Assembly (NCBI GenBank): GCA_012033015.1 | Contig: JAAUPS010000011.1 | Span: 1 to 47,514, forward strand | Direction of reading: 5' to 3' | Origin: Phormidesmis sp. RL_2_1 | GTDB lineage: Bacteria; Cyanobacteriota; Cyanobacteriia; Phormidesmidales; Phormidesmidaceae | DNA length: 47,514 bases | Shown here: piece after piece, positions 26,509 through 38,019 of the stretch | Layout: each line of letters begins with the position of its first letter | Position numbering within the stretch: position 1 is the stretch's first letter | Program-made: the position numbers and the translations under genes | Notes under the pieces: generated by a model | Told to the model about the DNA's origin: nothing | The model's input: only the letters and a program-made list of their open reading frames with translations | Database searches by the model: none

Positions 26509-29500
26509 ATGATGACAAAGCAAACACCGGTTACTGATTTGTTAAATCAACGTATTCATTCTCTTATTGAACAGCAGGCAGCTAGCACACCCCATTCAAC
26601 TGCCGCCACTTTTGAAGGCAAATCTCTCAGCTATCGACAATTGAATGAAAAGGCCAATCAGCTCGCTCATCATTTACGTTCACTCGGTGTTTGCGCCGAG
26701 ATCATGGTCGGCGTTTGTGTAGATCGTTCCTTAGAAATGCTGATTGCGCTCCTTGCTATCCTCAAAGCAGGCGGAGCCTACGTTCCACTCGATCCTCACT
26801 ATCCTCAAGAAAGACTAGCCTATGTAATTGAAAGTAGCCAAATTCGGCTCATTCTTACCCAAAAATCACTTTTAAATATCTTACCTGTATGCCCAGATGT
26901 TGAAAAACTTTGCCTAAACAACATCCAAGAGACCATCAGCATTCACTCCGCTGAGAACCCAGCCGCGCCTGTCACGGCTGATCATCTCGCTTACACCATT
27001 TATACCTCTGGTTCAACAGGCAAACCCAAAGGCGTTCAAATTACACATGGTGCAGTGGTAAACTTTCTCAAATCTATGGCGCAAGAGCCCGGCATTGAGC
27101 CGAGCGATAAGCTCCTAGCCGTCACCACCATATCTTTTGACATCGCTGCTCTAGAGCTATATCTACCGCTCATAGTAGGAGCCCAACTGATTATTGCTAC
27201 CCGCGAAGAAGCCAGTAACGGCGAACGGCTGAGTCAGCTTCTAGAGCAGCACAGCATTACCTTCCTCCAAGCCACACCAGCGACTTGGAGGTTGTTACTT
27301 AGCGCCCAGTGGCAGGGACACCGTGAATTAAAAATGCTCTGTGGTGGTGAAGCACTGCCTCGTCCACTGGCCAATCAGCTATTAGCCAAAGGGGGGTCAC
27401 TATGGAATATGTATGGCCCTACCGAAACAACTATCTGGTCAGCAGTACACCGAGTGCAGCCAGGCATTGATGCTGTACCCATTGGTCATGCGATCGCAAA
27501 TACCCAACTCTACATTGTCGCCACTGAAAATCAGCGCGCTGGCGATACTTTAAAAACAGCCGCTGCTGGTATAGCAGGCGAACTCTACATTGGTGGACAA
27601 GGGGTCGCTAGGGGCTACTTCAACCGCCCAGATCTCACCGCCGAAAGGTTTGTCCCCGATCCTTTCGCAACCCACAAAAACCAAAGGCTTTACAAAACAG
27701 GAGACCTTGCCCGATTTCATGCCGACGGCACCCTAGAATTTATTGGCCGAGTCGATCACCAAGTCAAAATTCGAGGCTTTCGCGTAGAACTCGGTGACAT
27801 TGAAGCCCAAATCAGTAAACATCCTCGGGTTAACGCTGCTGCTGTTGTCGCCAAAGCAGACGCCTCGGGCCATAAACGCCTAGTTGCCTACTTCTGTGCC
27901 AAACCAAACTCTGATACCACGCCAACTGCAACCCTATCCCCTCAAGCCCCACTCAAACAACTCTCTCAACCAGCCCACGCCAATGGCCAGTCAGCCATCA
28001 AGACAGAAGCTGTTTCCCAATGGCAGCAAGTTTGGGATGCAGCCTATCAGCAACAGCAAGCTGCTGCTGACCCTACGTTCAATATCAACGGTTGGAAAGA
28101 TAGCTACACAGGCCTACCAACGCCACCTGCAGAAATGCATGAATGGCTCAGCCATACTGTTGAGCGTATTCTAGCGCTCCAGCCTAAACGCATCCTAGAA
28201 ATTGGCTGCGGTACAGGAATGCTACTCTTTAGACTTGCTAAACATTGCGAACACTACAGCGCCATTGATATTGCCACCTCCGCCCTAGCTCATATCCAAA
28301 CGCATTTAGCAAGCCAAGGACTCCCCCCAGAGCAAGTCACCCTGAGCCAAAAAGCTGCCCACGATATTGACGAGGCTGCACTCGGTAAATTCGACACTAT
28401 CGTCATCAACTCGGTTGCTCAGTATTTCCCTAGCTTAGAGTACTTTGTTCAAGTCATCGAAAAAGCCACTAGCCTATTACAGCCGGGGGGCCGTATCTTT
28501 TTAGGTGATATCCGCAGTCTTCCCCTACTAGAAGCTTTTCACACCTCTATCCAGCTCACTCACACCACTGATTTACTCAGCACCCAAAAGCTACGCAACC
28601 AAATTCGAGAGCGAATTGCCAAAGAAAAAGAACTGGTCATTCATCCCGATTTTTTTGTTGCCCTCAAAAATCACATCCCCAGTATTAATCACATCAATAC
28701 CGTGGTAAAACGTGGCCACTATCAGAACGAACTGGTGCGTTTTCGCTATGATGTAACCCTGCATGTAGGCGCACCACTCAAACTAGCATCCGACACGATG
28801 ACCATCCACTGGGATGCAAAAAGCGTGACACCCGATTCTGTCAAAGCACTGCTCACACAAAATCCAGTGTCAGTTCTCGTGGTGAAAGGTGTTCATAACA
28901 ACCGGGTACGAACAGATGTTGAAGCCGTTAATCTGCTGGCCGACAACAATCCGATCAAATCAGTTCAAGATCTTCGCAACGCTCTTCAAACCACTCACCA
29001 GCCAGCGGTTGATCCAGAAAGTTGGTGGGCACTCGAAGAAGATCTATCCTACCGAGTAGAGCTCACTTGGACACCCAAGACTACCGATGGTCAATACGAT
29101 GTTATCTTTCACAGGCAAGATAGGCTACCAACCGTTATCCACTATGACATCGGTATAGAGTCTGCTGAAGTGTCTGATGATTTAAGTCAATATGCGAATA
29201 AACCCTGCCTGAAAGAAGAAACCGAGTCCTTAATGACTCAGATCAAGGCGTACATCAAAACCCAACTGCCAGACTATATGGTGCCATCAATATTCGTAGA
29301 GATGGCAGCACTCCCTCTGACACCCAATGGTAAGATTGATCGGCGTGCCTTGCCTGAACCTACAAATAAGCGAGCGAACCTAGAAACAGCGTTAGTGCTA
29401 CCTAGCACACCTTTAGAAGAATCAATCGCTGACATCTGGTGCCGCATTTTAGAAATTGACCAAGTTGGCATTCACGATAATTTTTTGAACTGGGTGGTCA

Positions 29501-30926
29501 CTCTTTGCTCACAGCCCAATTGCTGGCTGCCATGAGAGAAACCTTACAGATAGAAGTTCCCCTATTCTATCTGTTCAAAGATCCGACGATCTCAGGTCTA
29601 GTGACTGCAATAGATATCATTCAAACGCTCCAGGCAAGTGATGTAGTAAAAGACCTAAATACCGTTGATCTAGAAGCAGAAGCAGTACTTGATGCAACGA
29701 TTCAGACTGAAAGTGCAAAGTCCTTTAAAGTAGACAATCCTAGCAATATTTTCCTGACCGGAGCAACAGGTTTTCTGGGTGCTTTCTTACTGCATGATCT
29801 ATTACAACAAACACAAGCTCAAATATATTGTCTGGTACGCGCCGAAAATGAGACGGAAGGTCTATATCGGATTCAACATAACTTAGAGCGCTATTTGTTG
29901 TGGAGCGATCATCTATGCGATCGCATCACGCCTATTCCAGGCGATCTGACCAAGCCCCAGCTAGGTATCAGCGATCCATTATTCACTGAGCTAGCGGCCA
30001 AGGTCGATGTAATTTATCACGGCGGTGCGCTCATCAACTTGGTATATCCCTACAGCGCCCTAAAAGCCAGCAACGTTTCAGGTAGCGAAGCCGTACTCAA
30101 ACTAGCAGCCCAAACGAAAACAAAACCTGTGCACTTTATCTCAACCCTTGATGTTTTCCAGTCGCCCGCTTACATCAAAACACCTGTCATTACAGAAGCA
30201 GACCATCTCAATCAAAGTGAGGGACTCTACCGTGGCTACGCCCAAACAAAATGGGTCGCAGAACACCTCATGCTAGAGGCTCGTCGCCGTGGCATTCCTG
30301 TCAACATCTACCGGCCAGAAATGATCTCCGGGCATAGTAAAACCGGCGTATCTCAGCCCAACGACCTACTCTGCCGGTTCTTTAAAGGGATCGTCCAAAT
30401 GGGTTCTGCGCCCAATATTGATCGGATGATGCACATGGTGCCTGTAGACTACGTGAGCCAAGCCATCGTTAGTCTTGCTCACAACCCAGATGCGCTCGGC
30501 CAAACGTTCCACCTCGCTAACCATGCCCCCCTATCATTTACACAACTCCTCAACGAAATCCGTAGTCTAGGATTTTCAATTGACTCAATTGCCTATGACC
30601 AATGGCAAACACGTCTGATCAATTTAGAGAGCAGTGATAACAATGCTCTGATGCCGTTAATTTCCCTGTTTACAGAAAACAATGAGCAAGAGTCCTACCT
30701 GGAAATTTCACTGTTGAGTTCTCAACGCTTTGACTGCAGCAATGCCCTTACCTATCTCAACCAAGGTTCGGTGATTTGCCCACCAGTTAGCCGCGACCTG
30801 ATCAAAATCTACTTTAAATACTTTGTGCAAAGCGGTTTTCTAGACGTACCCAGTGCATACCAAGCCCACGGCCATAACCTGTCTATCAGTACAGCATCAC
30901 CATCTAATATGCTAGCTACTAGATAA
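26509..30926 (+). CDS. Single-module NRPS: adenylation-methyltransferase-PCP-reductase (one frameshift)
   Basis: This ~1470-residue enzyme should activate one amino acid, methylate it on the carrier and release it by NAD(P)H reduction. The A domain (~15-440) has YTSGSTGKPKGV, NMYGPTETTIW, YKTGDLARF and GRVDHQVKIRGFRVELGD. Its pocket residues aligned to GrsA read D-I-L-Q-L-G-M-I-W, close to the known glycine code. A methyltransferase domain is inserted before A10 (LEIGCGTGMLLFRL, ~560), as in N-methylating NRPSs. A10 (LPLTPNGKIDRRALP) leads to PCP and a C-terminal thioester reductase (FLTGATGFLGAFLLHDLL; GYAQTKWVAEHL). The frame shifts near 29490: restoring one base gives DNFLNLGGHSLLTAQ, the PCP site. 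No condensation domain is present. ATG 26509 is chosen over an in-frame TTG at 26494. Confidence 0.92.
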
Positions 30927-30935
30927 CGGGTGATA

Positions 30936-30972
30936 GCCACCAGATAGCCGGTACTGACTGCTATCTAGTGGC
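30936..30972. other. Hairpin after the NRPS
   Basis: GCCACCAGATAGC and GCTATCTAGTGGC form a 13-bp stem with one mismatch and an 11-nt loop, directly downstream of the NRPS stop. No T run follows, so it may stabilise the mRNA end or terminate with a factor. Confidence 0.6.
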
Positions 30973-31019
30973 GCTTGCGCTACTGCTGCAACAGCCATCA
31001 CTGCCACCTTCAAAGGTGA

Positions 31020-33759
31020 GTGCAAAACAACTCCACAATCGCTAGATCATCATCACCTGTTATGAAAACCTCATTCCGTCATTCCATTGGCTCTAAGCTA
31101 TTCCTATATGTGCTTGGTAGTGCCCTGATTGGGCTAGGCACCATGTCCTACTTTTTTTACCGGGCCTTAGAGAACCGCGCCACAGGTGCCATTCAAGACA
31201 GCCTCAGCACTCAAGTCGTCGATCTTGAAGGTGATTTAGAGACTGTCCATCAGTCATTGAGCGATTTGTCTGCAGCAGTCACAACTTTGAACCAACAAGG
31301 GATCAAAGATCCAGAGGTCTACCAAGCGCTGGTCTTTGCAATGTTTCAAAAACGCACCGCGCTCACCAATGCATTAGGCTTTGGCCAAACGCCGTTCAGT
31401 GTCGTCCCCGAGGTTGAGTGGTATTGGCCTTTCTTCTTTCTCGATCAAAAGCTGCCTGACCAAGTCGGCAAGTTACTGCCTAAACCATACTCTGATATCC
31501 GTTATGCCGATTTGTACACCGACGACAACTATCCTGAGCAACATTACTACCAGCAAGTTATAGAAGCCGGTGAAAATATTTGGCTAGAGCCCTATCCCTG
31601 GTATGGCCTCACCCTGACCACTTACACCGGCCCTATTTTTAATGACAACAACGAAATTATTGCGATCGCAGGACTAGATATCAACGTCACTGCCATCAGT
31701 GAGCGTCTCCAAAAACCCGTTCTTAAAGAAGATGGATTTTATACCATTCTCAGTACCCAAGGGAATTTGCTAGCCTATCCACCTAAGCCCGAAAAAGCCA
31801 AAAAACTAGCAACTTACAAAGATATTCCAGAACTCGCTGATATTTGGGAACAAATCGACCCAACAGGCAGAGGCATCATTCGACGAGGCAACAGCTACTG
31901 GGCCTATCAACACGTCGAGAAAACAGACTGGTTAATGTTAGCTTCTGTTCCCCAATCTGTTGTATTAGCACCAGTTTTAGCCATTACCTTAGGAGGTGCA
32001 CTCGGTGCTGGCACCGTACTAGCAATAGTCGTTTCTCTATTTGTTCGTCAGCTTAACAGCCGCCTTAATCCTATTTTAAAAGAATGTCAAAAAATCGCAG
32101 AAATAGATACTGCTCGAAATAGTCGAGCATCATCTGGTAACACTGCCGCCACTATGCTCAAGGGCACCACGCCAGGGGACAACAAACTAGAAGGCAAAGA
32201 CGAACTCGAAGTTCTTGAAAAGTCCTTCCACCAAATGACTGCTCAGCTTAGAGACTCCTTTGAGCAGCTAGAGCTTCGTGTTGAAGAACGCACAACAGAA
32301 CTCAAAGACGCCATGGAGCTCGCTGAAGTTGCCAACCGAGCTAAGAGCGAATTTTTGGCTAACATGAGCCATGAGCTACGGACTCCACTCAACGGTATTT
32401 TAGGATATGCTCAAATTTTAGAACGCTCGCCTTCACTCACGGAAAAAGAGAAAAAGGGCGTTAGCATCATCAACCAATGCGGCTCACATCTACTGACGCT
32501 CATCAGCGACATCTTGGATCTTTCCAAAATTGAAGCCCAAAAGATGGAACTGCATCCCACAGACTTTCACCTACCCTCATTCTTACAGGGTGTCGTTGAA
32601 ATTTGTCGAATTAAAGCCGATCAAAAGGGCATCGATTTTATTTATGAAATTGATGGTGACTTACCCATAGGCGTGGCTGCTGACGAGAAACGGTTGCGCC
32701 AAGTATTAATTAACCTTCTCAGTAATGCAATCAAATTTACAGATAAAGGTTGGGTCAAATTCATCGTCAAAGTGCAGCTAGCGCATAGCGCTGAGGACGC
32801 TAACGCAGAAATATATCAAATGAGATTTCACATTTCAGATACAGGCGTCGGGATGAGTGAAGCTCAAGTCGAAAAAATATTTTTACCCTTCGAGCAGGTG
32901 GGTAGCGTCGAGAAGCAAACAGAAGGCACAGGTCTTGGATTATCCATCACCCATAGCATTATTTCTATGATGGGCAGTGCACTCGAAGTACAAAGTGAAG
33001 CCAACAAAGGCAGCATCTTTTGGTTCGACATAGAAATTCCCATGGCAAGTGATTGGGTTAACTCCTCTGTCAAATCTTACAAAGGCAAAGTCATTGGCTA
33101 CGAAGGCGACCCTAAAACCATCCTAATTGCGGACGATCGCTGGGAGAATCTATCTGTTTTAGTGAATCTCCTAGAGCCTCTTGGCTTCAAAGTATTGGAA
33201 GCGAAAAATGGACAGGAAGCACTTGAAAAAAGCAATTGAATATCATCCTGATCTAATTATTTCAGACGTTGCTATGCCAGTTAAAAACGGCTATGAGATG
33301 ATAGCTGAACTCAGGCAATCAGCCATTCCTGAAGTCAGTTCAATTCCTGTTGTCGTATCGTCAGCCAGCGTATTTGAATCTGATCGACATGAAAGCTTTC
33401 AAGCAGGTGCCAACGAGTTTTTGCCAAAACCTATCCAAACAAATCACCTGTTGGCAGCGCTAAAACAACTCATGGATATAGAGTGGCATTACGCAGTTGC
33501 AGAGGCTATTCCCGCAACACCTAGTCCAGAAAAAACTGAGTTCTCGGAAAGCACTTCAATGATTCCCCCGCAAGAGATATTGAAAGAAATCTATGAGCTA
33601 GCTCGTCGCGGGCTGATCAATGACTTCATTAGCGCCGCAGAACAGATGCAGACTAAAGACAGTCAGTATGCATCTTTTTCACAGCATCTTATAACCATGG
33701 CTAAAGCTTTTAGGCTCAAAGCCATTCGTGAATTTTTAGAGAAATATGTAGAAGCTTAG
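31020..33759 (+). CDS. Hybrid sensor histidine kinase with dCache sensor and REC domain (one frameshift)
   Basis: This ~912-residue membrane receptor has a first membrane helix (~24-45), an extracytoplasmic dCache-like domain (~45-305; [31 protein letters not shown]), a second helix (~315-345), a HAMP-like linker and a coiled coil. HisKA follows with phospho-His in [14 protein letters not shown], then HATPase ([25 protein letters not shown]). A REC domain begins at [12 protein letters not shown]. The frame breaks in an A6 run at 33226-33231; five A residues would restore [21 protein letters not shown] with the acceptor Asp. A C-terminal helical tail ([17 protein letters not shown]) is common in cyanobacterial hybrid kinases. 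The start is GTG 31020, or ATG 31062 just before the first helix. Confidence 0.92.
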
Positions 33760-33868
33760 TATCAAGATACTCTGCAACAACAACAATCACCATAAATTTC
33801 ACAAACACTCTGTCAGCTACCACAGCACTATACAGCACTATTTAGATCTATCAAAAGGTCTCCTCACA

Positions 33869-35272
33869 ATGCACTTACTCACAGAACCACAGGGCATTTT
33901 AATTGTTGATGACAATCCAACCAACTTAGAGGTGCTCTCTGAAGCGCTAGGTCAAGTCGGATTTAAAATAGCAGTAGCGATCGATGGCGAGAGTGCTCTA
34001 GAGCAAGTGATTTATCACAAACCCGAACTCATTTTACTCGATGTCATGATGCCTGGAATTGATGGCTTTGAAACCTGCCAAAGGCTCAAAACGAATCCTG
34101 AGACTCATGACATTCCGGTTATTTTTATGACCGCGCTCTCAGATACGACCAACAAGGTAAAGGGTCTTTCTCTAGGCGCTATTGACTACATTACCAAACC
34201 ATTCCAGTACGAAGAAGTTCTAGCAAGGGTGAGAATTCATCTGAAGGTTCAAAACTTAGCCAGAACCTTACAAAAACAAAATATCTTATTAAAAGAAGAA
34301 GTTGACTTACGAGAGCAGACAGAAGTTAAGTTATTAGAGGCCAACAATGCACTTGAAGTTCTTAATCAGGAGCTTGAGACACGGGTCTATGAGCGAACTG
34401 AGAAGCTATCCCAAACGCTAAATGACCTGCAGCAGACTCAAATGAAACTCATTCAGCAGGAGAAAATGTCGGCCTTGGGCCAACTAGTCGCCGGTATAGC
34501 CCATGAAATCAACAACCCGGTAAATTTTATCCATGGCAATATTGTTCATGCCAGTGAGTATACGCAAGATCTGCTGAAGTTAGTCAGGCTATATCGACAG
34601 CACTACCCCCAACCTAATATTGAGATTTTGGCAGAACTAGATCATATCGATGTCGATTTCCTAGCTGAGGATCTGCCAAAACTCATAGGCTCGATGGAAT
34701 TAGGAACCGACCGTATTCGTGATATTGTTCTCAGTCTGCGCATCTTTTCTCGACTCGACGAAGCTGAAGTCAAAGACGTTGATTTGCACACTGGGCTAGA
34801 TAGTACTCTACTGATTTTGAATAGCCGCCTGAAGGGCGATGGGATAAGGCCAGCGATTAATATTGTGAAAGATTACGCTGACTTACCTAAAATCAGATGT
34901 TATCCAGGCCAGCTCAATCAAGTCTTTATGAACATATTGAGTAACGCGATTGATGCGCTAGAAAGTAAGGCTCAAGAGGACAAAAATTGGCAACCAGAGA
35001 TCCGTATCCAAACAGAAATCGGTGAACATGGCAAAATTAACGTACATCTTATAGATAATGGGCCAGGTATTCCCATTGAACTCAGAGAGAAAATTTTTGA
35101 CCCGTTTTTTACGACCAAGCCTGTTGGGAAAGGCACAGGACTAGGTATGTCTATCAGTCATGAGATTATCGTCGAGAAACATCATGGTACGCTGACTTGT
35201 ATGCCTACTGATGCTGAAGGCATTCAATTTACGGTGAGCATTCCTATTGAGCGGCCAGACTTAGTCGAGTAG
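33869..35272 (+). CDS. REC-histidine kinase (response regulator fused to kinase)
   Basis: This soluble two-component protein of ~467 residues has an N-terminal REC domain (~10-125; [14 protein letters not shown], acceptor Asp in [12 protein letters not shown], Lys in ITKPF). A coiled coil (~130-200) leads to a HisKA-type helix with phospho-His in [15 protein letters not shown]. HATPase motifs are [18 protein letters not shown] and [13 protein letters not shown]. It starts about 110 nt behind the hybrid kinase on the same strand and is a likely phosphorelay partner receiving phosphate from that REC. An AAGG precedes the ATG. The stop codon lies at the edge of a 12-nt tandem repeat. Confidence 0.93.
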   Translation: MHLLTEPQGILIVDDNPTNLEVLSEALGQVGFKIAVAIDGESALEQVIYHKPELILLDVMMPGIDGFETCQRLKTNPETHDIPVIFMTALSDTTNKVKGLSLGAIDYITKPFQYEEVLARVRIHLKVQNLARTLQKQNILLKEEVDLREQTEVKLLEANNALEVLNQELETRVYERTEKLSQTLNDLQQTQMKLIQQEKMSALGQLVAGIAHEINNPVNFIHGNIVHASEYTQDLLKLVRLYRQHYPQPNIEILAELDHIDVDFLAEDLPKLIGSMELGTDRIRDIVLSLRIFSRLDEAEVKDVDLHTGLDSTLLILNSRLKGDGIRPAINIVKDYADLPKIRCYPGQLNQVFMNILSNAIDALESKAQEDKNWQPEIRIQTEIGEHGKINVHLIDNGPGIPIELREKIFDPFFTTKPVGKGTGLGMSISHEIIVEKHHGTLTCMPTDAEGIQFTVSIPIERPDLVE

Positions 35273-35308
35273 TGAGTCAAGTAGTGAGTCGAGTAGTGAG
35301 TCGAGTAG
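35273..35308. repeat. 12-nt tandem repeat x3 after the kinase stop
   Basis: Three copies of TGAGTCGAGTAG, one with A for G, directly follow the stop codon. The last coding bases (GTCGAGTAG) belong to the same array, so the stop codon itself is part of the repeat. Confidence 0.9.
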
Positions 35309-35432
35309 ATGGTGAACTAACGCCTAAGATGCTAAGCCCTTGGCACAACATGCAGACAAAAACACAGACGCCGATGTAATGTGAGATGCGCGTGATACGC
35401 TCCATTTTGTGGGCCATCAAGGAAAACACGGT

Positions 35433-36248
35433 ATGAAAGCTGCAATTATCGGCTGTGGTTATGTGGGCCAAGCGGTCGCTCAGTATTGGCAATCGCAAGG
35501 ACTAGAGGTGCTGACAACAACTACTCGCCGAGAACGCATCACCGAGCTCACTAGGGTGGCCGATCAAGTCATTGTGTGGGAAAGCAAAGAGGCCGATAAG
35601 CTACAGACGGCACTCGTAGATCGTGATCTTGTTTTACTGTGTGTTGGCTCAAAAAAAGGCGCTAACTATGCTGATACCTACTTAGGGACCGCCCAAACGT
35701 TAGCAACTGTTCTACCGTATACGAACGTCCAACAGCTTATTTATACGAGTACTTGCTCAGTGTACGGTCAGCACCATGGTGCATGGGTTACAGAAATGAT
35801 GCCGCCAGCGCCGATCACAGATAACGGCAAAATCATTGAAGCAACGGAGAGAACTTTACTGGCTGCAGCGACGCCTCAGCGCAAAGTTTGCATTTTACGG
35901 CTAGGGGGTATCTATGGCCCAGGCAGAACTTTAGAAAAAATCTACAGCCGTGCGGCAGGAACTACACGCCCTGGGAATGGAGAAGAAGGAACCAACTGGG
36001 TGCACCTCAGTGACATTGTCGGTGGAATTGACTGGGCAAGGCACAAGCAGCTATCGGGTGTTTATAATTTAGTCCAGGATGAGGTACCGACGCTCAGGGC
36101 GTTGATTGATGGTGTGTGCCATCGCCACAACCTCTCTCTTGTTCGATGGGATGAAAGCCAACCTAGCGATCGCAAAAATGTCCGTGTTTCAAATGCCCGC
36201 ATTAAGAGTACAGGCTATACCTTCGTGCACCCTAACTTTGAAATTTAG
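35433..36248 (+). CDS. Atypical SDR / NAD-dependent epimerase-like protein (YeeZ-like)
   Basis: This ~271-residue Rossmann protein has the nucleotide motif AAIIGCGYVGQAVA at its start, then YTSTCSVYGQ and LRLGGIYGPGR, with a C-terminal part like extended SDRs. The usual YxxxK catalytic pair is replaced around NGKIIEATERTLL, as in atypical YeeZ-type members, so the chemistry is unknown. ATG 35433 is preferred over an in-frame GTG at 35409 because AAGGA lies nine bases ahead and the Rossmann strand begins right there. It is single on the plus strand; neighbours give no functional hint. Confidence 0.85.
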   Translation: MKAAIIGCGYVGQAVAQYWQSQGLEVLTTTTRRERITELTRVADQVIVWESKEADKLQTALVDRDLVLLCVGSKKGANYADTYLGTAQTLATVLPYTNVQQLIYTSTCSVYGQHHGAWVTEMMPPAPITDNGKIIEATERTLLAAATPQRKVCILRLGGIYGPGRTLEKIYSRAAGTTRPGNGEEGTNWVHLSDIVGGIDWARHKQLSGVYNLVQDEVPTLRALIDGVCHRHNLSLVRWDESQPSDRKNVRVSNARIKSTGYTFVHPNFEI

Positions 36249-36403
36249 TCCCGATTAACATCCATACCAACTAAACGCTCAGATAAAAAAAGTAAAGTTC
36301 ATGCAAATGGCATATCAAATTTGGTCTGCTCTGTAATTTTGCAGAACGATTTTTCCAAGTGCGATGACAAAATAGAAAAGCAAGGCTTTGAGAATAGACA
36401 GAC

Positions 36404-36998
36404 ATGGCTTCTTTGGCACCAGATACTGCGCGCTTTCGTCCTGCGACTGATTTCCCCAAAGAGATTCGAACTATCGAACCTGATCAGGCCAACGCCCTTT
36501 ACGTGGAAATGCGAGACTGCTTAATTTTCACAAATCGCAGCCGTGCTCAGTTGGTTCGTAGAAATACTGAGCATAAGGAAAAGACATTGGCACTGCGATC
36601 GCACATCAATACCCTACAGAGTTTGATTGAGCAGCTCAAGGCCCAAAAACAGAATCAAATTCAAGAACAAGAACGCCATCCTTGCTCAGCTCGTAGGAGA
36701 AATGACGGAAATGAGCGCCCAGCTCAATACTTTGTCTGACGCCTTCGATGCCGTAGGCGATCTAGAATCGGAAGGGCAGGCACAGTGGGGGCGCATGTTG
36801 TTTCCTCACCGCATCATGCAACTGCTCCGGGCAGTCAAATCCGTCATGCAGTGGTGGCAGCAGCGAGATGATTATCAAATCAAGAATGCAGCGCCTGCCG
36901 AGCTAGTGGACCCTGCTGCCGAGGAGCAAGACAAACGCGACTATCCAGAGCGCTATACTGACCAAGCCTCTGTCAATCGCTCTTTGTTAGACCGTTAG
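36404..36998 (+). CDS. Cyanobacterial protein of unknown function, coiled coil (one frameshift)
   Basis: I do not recognise a domain. Two overlapping frames join if one base is corrected near 36670. The first half (PKEIRTIEPDQANALYVEMRD, then a charged helix to QNQIQEQ) then runs into NAILAQLVGEMTEMSAQLNTL and a C-terminal half with RMLFPHRIMQLLRA and MQWWQQRDDY. The joined product is ~198 residues, largely helical, with a central coiled coil. ATG 36404 starts MASLAPDTARF. The next gene, on the same strand, begins ~50 nt later, so the two may form an operon. Confidence 0.7.
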
Positions 36999-37048
36999 GA
37001 GTTGGCTCTGTAGTAGCTACCACGACTGTGGTACTAGAGGGAAGCATC

Positions 37049-37441
37049 GTGGGCAAGCAAAAAATTGATCGACTTTTAGCGCAAATCAAGGACAATCAAC
37101 AGCGCGATATTCAAAATGCAGCCGCTATTTTCACAGTGGCTCAAGCTGCCGTCAATGAATTAGACAAGCAAGCAGGAAATAGCCTCAGTGCCAAGACACT
37201 TTCCCTAGCACCCATACAGCTCACTAAAGCTGATCTGATTAACCGTTATGGCAGTTACAACGGCTGTCGCCAAGCGGCCAAAAATGCTGGAATTAGGTTT
37301 AAGCGCTCACCTCGCTGGCCACAGCTCATTGCAGCTTTCAACTACATAGAAGCTTGCCAAACTTGCGTGGATGAATACATCGCACAATATCCCAACCCAT
37401 ACCTCAAAGGTATCAAAATTACGCTTTCGCTGGGCACATAG
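37049..37441 (+). CDS. Small protein of unknown function
   Basis: A ~130-residue protein without a domain I recognise. It is helical and polar in the first half (KIDRLLAQIKDNQQRDIQNAAA), followed by a compact segment LTKADLINRYGSYNGCRQAAKNAG that could be a helix-turn-helix-like fold, and ends near a Cys pair (EACQTCVDEY). GTG 37049 is preferred to GTG 37028 because AGAGGGAA lies five bases ahead of it. It follows the coiled-coil gene closely on the same strand. Translation of a regulator is one possibility; I have no direct evidence. Confidence 0.65.
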   Translation: MGKQKIDRLLAQIKDNQQRDIQNAAAIFTVAQAAVNELDKQAGNSLSAKTLSLAPIQLTKADLINRYGSYNGCRQAAKNAGIRFKRSPRWPQLIAAFNYIEACQTCVDEYIAQYPNPYLKGIKITLSLGT

Positions 37442-37444
37442 TTG

Positions 37445-37492
37445 CCTGCACGTCACTGTACCTGCGCATTACTATACCTGCACGTCACTATA
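37445..37492. repeat. 16-nt tandem repeat x3
   Basis: Three copies of about CCTGCACGTCACTATA directly after the small unknown gene. The outer two are nearly identical; the middle one has diverged. Confidence 0.88.
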
Positions 37493-37816
37493 GCGTACAG
37501 TCAAAAACAAAATACATTCCAAACTCTCGCACGTCAGCCAAATCACATGAGTCCTAGAGATTAAACCTATAGAATTAAGCCTAGAGACAAAAATGTTTGT
37601 ATCCTTCCATACATAGCGAGAAGGGAGCCAGAACCCTCTCAACCATAGAGAATAAGGACTTAGCAAGACTTTTATCAATAGTTTCGCTTAAAAATTCGTG
37701 CGTGCTGTGTGTACTTTTTATCGCTGCACATTAGCGCAATGCATATAATCTATATGTAGATACGACAGTAGATACGACATACCCAATCGTCGGCAAGCTA
37801 TAGCTTCTGTTGAGTT

Positions 37817-37926
37817 AGTTAGGACAATAGTAATTCTCCTCGGAGAGGCTACGCCAACGCTGGAAGCCTTGACTAGCAGCAGCTAACTCGACTAGCAAAG
37901 TAAGAATGCATCCTTACTTTGCTATA
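37817..37926 (+). repeat. Dispersed repeat, copy B
   Basis: This copy matches the minus strand of 26032-26133 over five ordered blocks. The hairpin core (37897-37920) has arms AAAGTAAG and CTTACTTT where copy A has ACAGTAAG and CTTACTGT, so one base pair changed on both sides together. Copy B carries a ~25-nt insertion (37836-37866) with GGAGAGGCTACGCCAACG, a motif resembling other cyanobacterial intergenic repeats. It ends ~95 nt before the PstS-like start. Confidence 0.9.
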
Positions 37927-38019
37927 TCACTGGTTATAGCCTTCGCAAAATAGTCTTGCAGCCTTCACAAAAGAGGGCTCTCACTATGGGAAGTGGTCAT
38001 TATGAGGAGGGTTATTACC

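Larger units (their letters stand above)
37442..38019. other. Intergenic region upstream of the PstS-like gene
   Basis: About 580 bases without a supported gene. They contain a 16-nt array, a short 12-nt duplication (AGTAGATACGAC type near 37765-37785) and copy B of the dispersed repeat. I looked for tandem PhoB-type CTTAAC boxes ahead of the phosphate gene and did not find a convincing set. Confidence 0.55.

Noticed and set aside
37700-38019. Pho box ahead of the PstS-like gene
   Set aside because: I looked for tandem CTTAAC-like octamers on both strands and found only the dispersed repeat and short duplications.
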